64,000 bases of DNA, taken from NCBI RefSeq assembly GCF_032854445.1, contig NC_088298.1, positions 3,032,160-3,096,159 on the forward strand. Reading direction: 5' to 3'. A program made the position numbers and the translations under genes. The stretch's first letter is position 1; the number at the start of each line of letters is the position of its first letter. This DNA comes from Liolophura sinensis. Its lineage: Eukaryota > Mollusca > Polyplacophora > Chitonida > Chitonidae. The notes beneath the pieces were generated by a model. The model did no database searches. It had not been told where the DNA came from and worked only from the letters and a program-made list of their open reading frames with translations. This document shows positions 13,301 through 25,300 of this stretch, one piece after another.

Positions 13301-16300
13301 TACGAGTATTAAAATGTATCAGCTTCGTCAAGTTTACCCAAATTTTGAACATTCCATAAAGTATGGTGGACACACTGGGCACGTTGTTTGTGTATTATGT
13401 TTGTTTTCTCCTACACAAATAAAATGAATTTTTATCATGGATAATCTTTTGTCTCAAGCATTCACTGGACACTATATCAACTAATAATATACAGTCCCAC
13501 ACGGGAAAAAACGATTCTAACAGATGTCGCCTTACGCCATGTGAGGGTTAATTGGTGCATTTTAACAAACTCACGTTCATGTAATATTGGACATTATCAC
13601 CTGAAGATGATTTCAATTTAAGGAATTACTAAAGAAAGTCAACCACAGTAAAGATTACAGGAAAATAGTCATCAATTCTGGATAATTTTAATTACTGTGT
13701 ATACCAGTTTATGTTAAAATGCACTGATTAGCCCGAAAGTGCCGTAAAGCGATGACGTCACGGACCAAGGTGAGCTCACTATGATGTCATAACGCAGAAA
13801 ATCCGTACTGAATACATTCCAGCTGAGAAAGCAACAGTTCTGATATAGGGTTATTCAGCAGATTTAGCGTACTCACCCGAACATTATGCGACTTCTTCAA
13901 CGGCCCAACCAATGTTGAAGTTGATCTTGTAAATTTATGTTGAAGTTGATCTTGTAAATTTAGACTGAAAAAAGGAATTCAATCAAACTGATATTTTGAA
14001 TAAATAAGGTGAATACATATTAGTCAAACACAAACCATGTTAGCGTTAAACATAAATAATCTTAATGAAATATCATACTTAACATGTATGACACGAAGGC
14101 ATTCCGTTGTTTTGCTCTCCAATGGCTATATACAAATAAGAGTATTTACTTTTAAGGGGCCTCTGTGGCTCACTTGGTTAACATCTCATCAATGTGGTCG
14201 CTGTGAGTTCAAGTCCAGCTCATGCTGGCTTCATTTCCGCCGTACATGGGAAGGTCTTTCAGCAACCTGCGCATAATCGTGGGTTTCCCCGGGCTTTGCA
14301 CAGTTTTCTCCAATCATATGCTGGCCCCCGTCATATAAGTGAAATATTCTTCAGTATGGCGTAGAACACCAATCAAATAAATAAATAAATAAATAAATTT
14401 ACTTCTAAAGAGTACATTTATCTTATTTCTCAGCCGTCGAGCAGTGTAGGTGGTACCGAGTCAATTGTTGCTGTTGTAGTTCTCGGTTCCCCTATTTAGA
14501 ATAGAAAGCCATATTTCTCCCCTAAGTTTAAATTATGTATTGCGCTGGTGTTTAGTGCCGTGCTTGTGAAATTGTCACTTAAATATGGGCGGTGCGGTGT
14601 ATAGTAAACCACCGCCCATCGCCAGGTACCTGATAAACCTCCTCACTTAAAGCCTAAACCAAAAGAGCTATAACTGGATTCGAGCCGAGAGCCTCTTTGC
14701 CAAGGCATGATTATGTTTGCCCCGAGATACCGCTATAACCATCTGAGCCAGAATAGGCAAAGACAATAGGTCATCCAAGCGGTCCCATAAATTATGTGGC
14801 ATGCAGTTTTTTGCCTTGTAATGGATATGTAGTAATATTAACTCACGTTGTCGTTATCAACCTTTTTTGTGGCTTTTAGCACTAAAGATCTGTCCACTTT
14901 AGCTTTACCCTACAAACAGACAAAAAACAAACAGCTCGAACTCGTTGAGTTGACAGCGGAGTAAGGACGTTCAACAAAAGATATTCGATAAAGTTCAGGT
15001 AAAGGTCAGTCAATAAAGATCATTCAATACATTTCCTGCAGGAACCAGAGGATATTTATAAATAATTATTTATTTATAAAATATTTCTTTAAATCGGTAT
15101 ATTTTAGATAAAAGAAGTTGAAAATTATGCCACTTTTGTCTTTAGATAACATTGATAATGTGACTGAGTGAGTGAGTACTTCGTGTTAATATCGTACTTA
15201 GGAAGTTAGGTGATCAGGTGATCGAAATTTTCATTTCAAAAGGCCAATCGTAAGCCCGACAAGTCTACTGAACACTTTGATAGAAATGGCTTTTTGGATC
15301 CGACCTTTTAGTTTGGCATAATTCGCCAGTAAAGCTATTTCAGAAACAAGGAATTAGACATATTTCACAAGCTGAGTTTTTCTGCAATTATGATATAGGT
15401 CAATGACCTTCAAATATTTAAAGACATCATCCCAGCACTAACTTTAAATAAATCGATTAGTCCATTAGCACAATGTTATGTCATTGTATATTTACTGTTA
15501 AATTTTAAATACATGGATTATGAAAGAATAATTCGAGTCCAAAGTCATAATATGCTTCCACTGGTAAAACTTTATCGCACTGCGTTTACACAACAATTAT
15601 ACGGGACCTTATAGTTCATAATGAAACGCGGACACGGAACACCCTGTTGTTATAATATCCACACCGTACAAGTAACTCACATCATCATCATCTTCCAACC
15701 TCACTCCCTCTAGGGTGGACCTGGGGTTTTCAACGATTTCCTGGAAACAACAACAACAAAAAACATTTAGTCTCATTACATGATGTTTTTATAAAATATA
15801 TAACTTTATAAATAAATTGTAAAAAAACTCTCCTTGAAACATTAAAATTAATGAATTTCCATTAAGTAGTACTGCTTAAAAGGATTATTGTACATAACCT
15901 TCATTTTTATTGGGACGTGTTGAAGTGTATAGGTAGTCTATAATGCGCAGCAATATACTGAGGGCTAATATTTACCCTAAAATACTGCCTTTTAACAGCA
16001 GGCGTACACTTTTGCATGACTCGTACCTTTATTCAGAATAGTTCTGGGATCAGTTCTCTATACAAAAATGCTATAGGCTGTGTTTCACTGTCAACTCCAG
16101 CCCTCCTTCTCTAGCGCTTCCATAGAATCTGGGGCTAGTTTTGTGTTTAACACTCAAAATTTAGGCTAAATGTAGGAAGAGGCATGAACCACGTGTGTTA
16201 AACCCTGCCAACCAGCTTAACCCAAGGGGTCATTTTCATTTTAGGCAGTGGGAAGGTCTGTCGGTCGTGGGTTTCTTCCCGGCGCTTCCAGGTTTCCTCC

Positions 16301-19300
16301 CACAATAATGCTGGCAGCCTTGGGTGCGGCGTCAAACACCAGTCAAGTCATTCTGGAGACAGCGTGATGTTAGGTGAAGTCATTTACCAATTGTACACGT
16401 TTAATGAAAGCAGCTCGTGATCATTAGAACGCTACTTTTACATTAACCTAAACCGTTAACTTTTCCTTATATTTAGTATAAAAGACAACAATAAACTAGA
16501 ACTGCAAAGCGGTTTCTGCCCGAATTCACGTCGCTTCTTCTTGTAAGGCAATTTAAAAGAAAGGCAATTTTATTTTCTCCTCCTGGTTTTTAATGTGTTG
16601 GAATTCAGGAGAATAATTCTCATATGATGATTTCTGAGATATTGTTTCAGCTAGTTTATTGGCTATATGAGATGAAGTTGTTAATAAAGTATCACCATCT
16701 GTTAAAGCTGAACTTTGGCTTTATTGTTTTTGCCCTTAATTTCTGAACCATACCCCAGACATTACGCATGTGTGTTTTTGACATAATACCTGAAACAAAA
16801 TTTCGCCAACAAGATCGTCTCTCGGACTTGAGTAATCGACGAGCCTTAGCTCTAAATATACGAACCTGGTTTAAATTATCATTATCTGGACAATGATTAA
16901 ATTTGCGCTCGGCCTTTTCACGGTCCTTAATGGCCTTACGACAATCATTATTACACCAGTGTTTACTTTGGATTTTGGATTTGTCGAGGTCTTAGTGATG
17001 CTCTATGAGCTGCTGTTAATAAAAGTTCATCAAATTTTCACAAAGGATCATGAGCACCACTGAGATTCTCTTGAGTGATGTCAGCCTCACAAAACATCTC
17101 AAATGCCACCAAATCAGCCTGATCGAACTTTCACCTGGCTATACGTTCTAAAGATTAGAAGTGAGATGCTCCAGGACAACAGGAATATGGTCACTACCAC
17201 ACAGATCGTCATGCGCCCTCCAAGAAAAATCTGGAAGTGATGGATCCGTGATAGTGAGATCGACATCAGAATAAGCGCCATTACCTGGATGTAAATAGGT
17301 ATTAAAACCATCATTGAAATAACACAGTTCATCTTTCGATAAAAAAATCTACCAATGTTTTCCCTTTAATACTTATATTATTACTACCCTATAAGGGGTT
17401 ATGGGCATTAAAATCCCCATAATTATAAAAGTTCTTTCAAGTTATGTAATTCAGAGACTGACAAAGAGAATGAGGAGGAATATATAGCGACCATAATGTA
17501 ACTGTTTCCGACAAAGAAACACGAACGGCCACAGCCTGAAGCTCAGCAACAAGGTCAACAGGGCTGTGAATTATATCATTATTTACGAAACTAGAGGAGT
17601 CGACACAAGCTCGCTCTTCCTCACCAGAATAAGTGCTATAAAGTGTATAATTTCTAAGAGATAATTTATCTTTGTCAGATGTCTTCAGATGAGTTCCCTG
17701 AAGGGCATGGGCTAACTGGACTTGAAGATTGAACTAGCTGTGTTATTTCAAAAAAAATTTACCTGGGACAATTCCACTGTATAATTTTATCTAAGGAAAA
17801 CATTATGGAGGTAGGCGTTTAGGAGATTTATGTTTGGACCGAGGTCGACCCTTCCTTGGAGATCGGATGAAAGATCTCCTCGTGCGGGTGATGTATTCAT
17901 CACCTCCACATCTGATGTTGAAGGACCAACGTCCTCCAATGATCCAAACTCATTCAAAGTTTGGACAGGGTCCCTAGTGGCCTTAGAAGAACGTTCCACA
18001 TTGAAAACAAATCAATTTATTTATACATTGGCCCTTGCCGTCACCAAATTTTTGGCACGTGAAAACACCTTGTCGGGCTGGAAATGTACAGGTCAACACG
18101 AACCCTGTACGGGCCAATGTAAATGGATGACGGAAGTGATGTGCTGTTGAATGTTAAAAATGAAGTGTTGAGTTTAATGGTGTTACCAGACTTTTTCGTA
18201 ACGAAACGTTTAACATTGGTAACATCCTCAGACTTTAATTCAGCAAAAATTTGTTCTTCAGACAGGTCAATCAGATCCCGAATCCCTGTCACGTACGATG
18301 CCCTTGCAGCTATTTAGGGGACTTATGCGGCGAGCAAAAACAGCTACATCCAAATGGAATTCAATGATAATACATTGAATGCTTGCCTTTTCCGAAGACA
18401 TTCAATAAGGATATCGCCAGATCTTAATTTTTTAACATTTTAACTTGACCAGCTGAACCTTCTAATGTTTTTTTAAGAACGAATGGATCTAGTTTGGACG
18501 CTGGACGGTGGTCATTTTCCTTGATAAAAGAATGAAAGCCGGCCAACTGTCCGGTCCATTGTCTCTTTCAAGAAGATCTTCATTTTTACGCTATTTTTGC
18601 GGTGTTCATTGGAGCATTGGAGACGTTTTTTGAGCAAGACATAATACAGTTTTAAACGTTCATAGCGCCGTGTCCCTCAACCACCACGGAGTGCCGACCC
18701 GTGAGAAACACTCTCTGCGAGTAACCAGCACAAAGTGAGACGGGGATTCCACGCGGATAAGGTGGATTTTTTTGCTAATGTTCGAGCAGATTCAATGCAT
18801 AAAATAGACACAATCCACTCGATTGACCCTAAAGCCACCGCCCAGATATCAAGAGAATTTTATTAAAAATATTCTGACATATAAACAAGTACTTATAAAT
18901 GACGTTTATAAATAACAGAATAGACTCTCGGACATCTGGACCGACGTGACCAGCCGACTGATCGAAGCAGGCCCTCCGAAACCCGTCTGAAGAGAAGTAA
19001 AGGCCAAACTGACGTGTTGAACGTGAGGATCTCGCAAGACTAACACGCCCTCAGTCACCAGGATCCCGTCCCCCCCCCCCCCTCCCATTACAGGTTGCGA
19101 CCCACGGCCAACAGGTCGCTCCTCAGTTGCCTCTCACACAACCGAGAAGATGTGAGCCTATTACATTCACCTGGTTCACACAGGAGTGCTCTAGGTTAGT
19201 CGTCTTTTACGACAAGCTTTCCTAGTGGGCTGAGGTTCTATTCTTATCACCCCGGAAACCCACGGGGGACAGTTCGTAGAATACCTGGATTACATAATAT

Positions 19301-22300
19301 GGAAATGCTTGGTTCATCTCGAGGATGACCACTCCAACAAGTTTAAACTAAGTCTTGTTTTCACAGGAACAACAATTCATACACATTCTAAATGTGCTAC
19401 GTTTCGGCTATGAATACGTAGGTGTTAGTATCCACACCTATATGTCGCATAAATAGGTTAGGTGAAGTTTTTATTTTTTTTTCTTTAGTACTTTGTATTC
19501 ATTAACTCAATTTCTAAATGCTATTTATTCAAGACATAGCAGCTTGGACTGTGGCAATTTGTGTTTCTTAGTTTTCGCAAAAATAAGCAACAACACTGTA
19601 CATTCCATTAGATGCTTCGTTCTGCCGCCTCTGTAAAGACAAATTCTGCTTGATCCTACTTATAGACCAGAGGGCCACAGGAATATTGATAAGAGAGCTT
19701 TTTCTCTGCAAAATGTACATTTTATTTATTTATTTATTTAATTGGTGTTTTACGCCTTACTCCAGAATATATTCATTTATACGAAACCGGTCAGAGCTCG
19801 GTGATAAAATTCACAACCATTGGCAGGTTGCGGAGGGTCCTTTTCACAACGACCGGAGAGGAAGCCAGTATGAGCTTGCACTTGTACGTCGTTTGTCTTG
19901 TACAGTGCCATACGGTGACATCCGTTACGGTGGAAAAACATTCCCACCTCATTTAAGGCAGGTCACTCCCCTACCATTGCGCTCTTGGATTCGATTTTTA
20001 TAACAATCAAAATCGGTCATTTTTTGACCTCACTATGCTGTAGAAGTACTCAGTAAATTCTGTGTCATTTCTGACAGTCATTTCCTTTCTTGCTGTTCAT
20101 TCGCACATTCGCACTTTGTTGTGTATGTGTTTGTTTTCTCCTACGCAAATAAAATGAATTTTTATCATGGATAATCTTTTGTCTCAAGCATTCCACTGGA
20201 CACTATATCAACTAATAATATACAGTCTCACAGGGAAAAAACGATTCTAACAGATGTCGCCTTACGCCATGTGAGGGCTAATTGGTGCATTTTAACAAAC
20301 TTCATGTAATATTGGACATTATCACCAGAAGATGATTTTAATTTAAGGAATTACTGAAAATCAACCACAGTAAAGATTACAGGAAAATAGTCATCAATTA
20401 TGGATAATTTTAATTACTGTACATACCAGTTTATGTTAAAATGCACTGATTAGCCCGAAAGTGCCGTAAAGCGATGACGTCACGGACCAACGTGAGCTCA
20501 CTATGATGTCATAACGCAGAAAATCCCGTACTGAATACATTCCAGCTGAGAAAGCAACAGTTCTGATATAGGGTTATTCAGCAGATTTAGCGTACTCACC
20601 CCAACATTATGCGAATTCTTCAACGGCCCAACCAATGTTGAAGTTGATCTTATAAATTTAGACTGAAAAATGGAATGAAATCAAACTGAATATTTTGAAT
20701 AAATAAGGTGAATACATATTAGTGAAACACAAACCATGGTAGCGTTAAACATAAATATTCTTAATGAAATATAATACTTAACATGTATGACACCAAGGCA
20801 TTCCGTTGTTTTGCTCTCCAATGGCTATATACAAACAACAGTATTTACTTTTAAGGGACCTCTGTGGCTCACTTGGTTAACATCTCATCAAAGTGGTCGC
20901 TGTGAGTTCAAGTCCAGCTCATGCTGGCTCCCTTTCCGCCCGTACATGGGAAGGTCTTTCAGCAACCTGCGCATGGTCGTGGGTTTAACCTGGGCTTTGC
21001 ACAGTTTTCTCCAATCATAATGCTGGCCCCCGTCATATAAGTCAAATATTCTTGAGTATGGCGTAGAACACCAATCAAATAAATAAATAAATAAATTTAC
21101 TTCTAAAGAGTACATTTATCTTATTTCTCAGCCGTCGAGCAGTGTAGGTGGTACCGAGTCAGTTGTTGCTGTTGTAGTTCTCGGTTCCCCTATTTAGAAT
21201 AGAAAGCCATGTTTCTCCCCTAAGTTTAAATTATGTATGGCGCTGGTGTTTAGTGCCTTGCTTGTGAAATTGTCACTTAAATAAGGGCGGTGCGGTGTAT
21301 GGTAAACCACCGCCCTTCGCCAGGTACCTGATAAACCTCCTCACTTAAAGCCTAAACTAAAACAGCTATAACTGGATTCGAGCCGACAGCCTCTTTGGCC
21401 AAGGGCATGATGGTTGCCCCGAGATACCGCTATAACCATCTGAGCCAGAATAGCCAAGGCCCACGCTCTAACAATAGGTCATCCAAGCAGTCCCATAAAT
21501 TATGTGGCATGCAGTTTTTTTCTTTGTAATGGATATGTAGTAATATTAACTCACGTTGTCGTTATCAACCTTTTTTGTGGCTTTTAGCAATAAAGATCTG
21601 TCCACTTTAGCTTTACCCTACAAACAGACAAACAACAAACAGCTCGAATTCGTTGAGTTGACAGCGGAAAAGATATTCAACAAAAGATATTCGATAAAGT
21701 TCAGTAAAGGTCAGTCAATAAAGATCATTCAATACATTTCCTGCAGAAGCAGAGGATATTTATAAATAATTATTTATTCATAAAATATTTCTTTAAATCG
21801 GTATATTCATAAGTATATATTTATTTACGAATATTTAATATTACATCTCCTGTTTATGGTTTAACGCCTTACTTAAGAAGGTTTTCACCGACTCTGCTGG
21901 TCAGTTGTATGGATGGAGAAAAAGTGTGCTTTACAGGTAAAATTCTTGAGTATGCTTCTAATCAATAAATAAATACATAAACAAATAACACCATTTATTA
22001 CCATACCATTATTATTTAGAAAGTAAAGGTATAACTCACTTTATCCACTCCCATCTTCTCTTGGTGCTCGTCCGACCTGACTTGTACATAAAGATCCTGA
22101 ACAAAAACAACCCACACAAAATTGTCTCGTCACGTAACCTTGTGCATTTATAATGACATTGCACTTTCTCCAAATTTTCCCTGAACTCCTTTCCAGCGAT
22201 GGCATATGATTATGGTATATAAGAATAAAGCAAACTACAGGGTCATATCTAAGCTTTACTTACAAACTGACAGACTGGTGGCCGTTTCCACTAGACCATT

Positions 22301-25300
22301 TCTGACTTTAGTTTTGGGTAAAAGAAGTTGAAATTATGCCACTTTTGTCTTTAGATGACATTGATAGTGTGACTGAGTGAGTGAGTACTTCGTGTTTAAT
22401 ATCGTACCTAGGAAGTTAAGGTGATAAGGTGATCAAAATTTTAATTTCAAAAGGCCAATCATAAGCCCGACAACTCTGTTGAACACTTTAATAGAAATGG
22501 CTTTGTGGATCCGACCTTTTAGTTTTGCATAACTCGCCAGTAAATCCATTTCAGAAACAAGGAATTAGACATATTTCACAAGTTCAGTTTTACTGTACTT
22601 TATGATATAGGTCAATGACCTTCAAATATTTAAAGACATCATCCCCAGCACTAACTGTTAAATAAATCGAATCGTCCATTAGCACAATGTTATGTCATTG
22701 TATATTTACTGTTAACTTTTAGATACATGGATTATGAAAGAATAATTCGAGTCCAAAGTCATAATATGCTTCCACTGGTAAAACTTTATAGCACTGCGTT
22801 TACACAACATTTATATGGGACCTTATAGTTCATAATGAAACGCGGACACAGAACACCCTGTTGTTATAATATCCACACCATACAGGTAACTCACATCATC
22901 ATCATCTTCCAACGTCATTCCCTCTAGGGTGGACCTGGGGCTTTCAACGATTTTCTGGAAACAACAACAAAAAACATTTAGTCTCATTACATGATGTTTG
23001 TATAAAATATATAACTTTATGAATAAATTGTAAAAAAAACTTAAAATTAATGAATTTTCAGTAAGTAGTACTGCTTAAAAGGCTTATTCTACATAACCTT
23101 CATTTTTATTCGGGCATGTTGAAGTGTATAGGTAGCCTATAATGCGCAGCGATACACTGAGGGCTAATATTTACCCTAAAATACTCGTACCTTAATTCAG
23201 AATAGTTCTGTGATCAGTTCGCTATACAAAATGCTATGGGCTGTGTTTTACTGTCAACTCCAGCCTTCCTGTCTAGCGCTTCCATAGAATCTGGGGCTAG
23301 TTTGTGTTTATTTTAATACCCAACATTTACGCTACATGTACGAAGAGCATGAACCAGGTGTGTTAAACCCCGCCATCCAGCTTAACCTAAGGGACCAGTG
23401 TCATTTTAGGGAGTGGAGAGGTCTGCTGGCAACCTGCGGATGGTCGTCGGTTTCTTCCGGACTCTGCCCGGTTTCCTCTCACCATAATGCTGGCCGCCTT
23501 GGCTACGGCGTCAAACACCAGTCAAGTCATTTTAGTCATTAACCAAATTGTATATGTTTTACTGAAAGCAGCTCGTAATCATTAGAACGCTACTTTTACA
23601 TTAACCTAAACTGTTAACTTTCGTTATATTTCCTAAACAAAGACAAAAATAAACTAGAACTGCAAAGCCGATTCGGCCGGAATCCACGTCGCTTGTTCCT
23701 GTCGTTATTATTCTACACCATCAAACAGAAGACGCCTTAACTATATGTAATCGCACAAACGTTTCGGGAAATCATAGGCAGAGGTATGCATTAAATCATG
23801 TATTGTAAACCGTCTAACTCAATGTTAAGGAAATCAACATCCATTTCTAAAAAAAAACAAAACATGGTGTTGTCATTTAAACGTTTCTGGTGAGAAAACT
23901 ATTGATCGAAGCTCGAATCCGTTGGCATACTACGGAAAGAGCATGTCTTGGGGTACAATTTGGTGCAAGTTTTCACATTTGTAACTTCCATAGTTCTCAA
24001 GTTACAGGCAACTGGAATTACATAACTAAATTTTACTTTTTTTACTATATCTCAAAAAGTTACAAAGATAGGTAAAAAGTAAAAGCACATTCAGAATCAG
24101 CAGCCCGAATACACCAGAATATGAAACAAAATTTTAAATTTGAAAGCTACTTGTGAAGTCACAATTTCGACCAATGGCGTGCTTCCACAGTTTTTAGCGC
24201 AAGTCAACCATTTTCTCGAATTTTTATTGTAACCATCAACGGTCTTGCGCCATACCAATTTTCAGAACAATCTTTGTTCTTGAGAAGAAGATGATTAAGC
24301 GATTTCATATAAAACCCCATATGGCCGCCAAACCACGTGGCATAGAGACAATCCAGCTCGGTGGTGCACAACTTCAAGTATAGAGGAATAATACTGCAAA
24401 TTTTCAAGTTAATGGGTCAAGCGGTCTAGGCTGTAGGTGGCACACAAAACTAACTGAATAATAATAATAATCACAAAGAAAACAATACGATCCTTCATAA
24501 TAATCCCAACGGTTTCAACATATGTTTTGTAGAACTACCTGCATGGACCTTTAAATGTACCTGATAAAGCAGCGATGTCGGGGTTCAAAAAGGTGTTTCC
24601 GGCCTTTACAACGTCACGTCCGGTTCAGTGAATGATATCTTTATACATACATTGATTATACAACATAATGCGAGAGCTCAGTGATGTAAAGCGGGACGTA
24701 TTGTGGCACTTCAAAAAGTGAAAGTCATTTTAACACTACAAATGGTAACGGTACCAGGAAGATGTTTACTGAACGGCAATGGTTTCACCTGTTCTTGGTT
24801 AAAAAATTCTTTTCATTGACCAACATGGATGTTTTGTAAAACATTTCCGGTAATAAGCCTCTTTAATAAGCACATCTAACCATGTCACGACTAAGAAAGC
24901 ATAACTGCTCACTTCAAAACGTGTTTGTCACTTAAATCAGCCCAAACCGTCATGTTGGTTCTATTTAAGCAAATGCATGAAGTGTTACAATAAAACCCTA
25001 ACTGAGGTAAACTGACAAGTGGCCGTATGTCGCCAGTTACGTGTTAAACTCTCTATAATGTACTTTATTGTTTCACATAAAAATAAGTAATTGCATTAAA
25101 ATGTTTATTTGTTTGTTTGAATGGTGTTTAACACCGTACTCAGGAATTGTTCACGTTGACAGTGACAACAGCCACCAGCCTTTGTAGCATTTTTTAATAA
25201 AGCAAGTGATAACAAAATGACATAGCTTTGGTATGTACATTTTAAAGGGCTGGATGTTCAGTTAGCCATTACAGTTTACTGACACGTGCACTGACTGCTG

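Larger units (their letters stand above)
12537..19429. repeat. Segmental duplication unit 3
   Basis: Third tandem copy, closest by eye to unit 1 in its first 4 kb, and like it lacking the DxYV segment. It has frequent one-base insertions and deletions against unit 1 (for example near 12658, 13260 and 13270), suggesting lower consensus quality or relaxed constraint. Confidence 0.9.
19430..23700. repeat. Segmental duplication unit 4 (ends before the retrotransposon part)
   Basis: Fourth copy, closest to unit 2; both share the DxYV segment and the start variant taggttaggtgaag. Similarity to the other units stops near 23697, where they enter the retrotransposon fragment, so this marks the right edge of the array. 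A stretch with the aagtactttgt-side antisense features near 20040-20110 is shortened. Confidence 0.88.
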
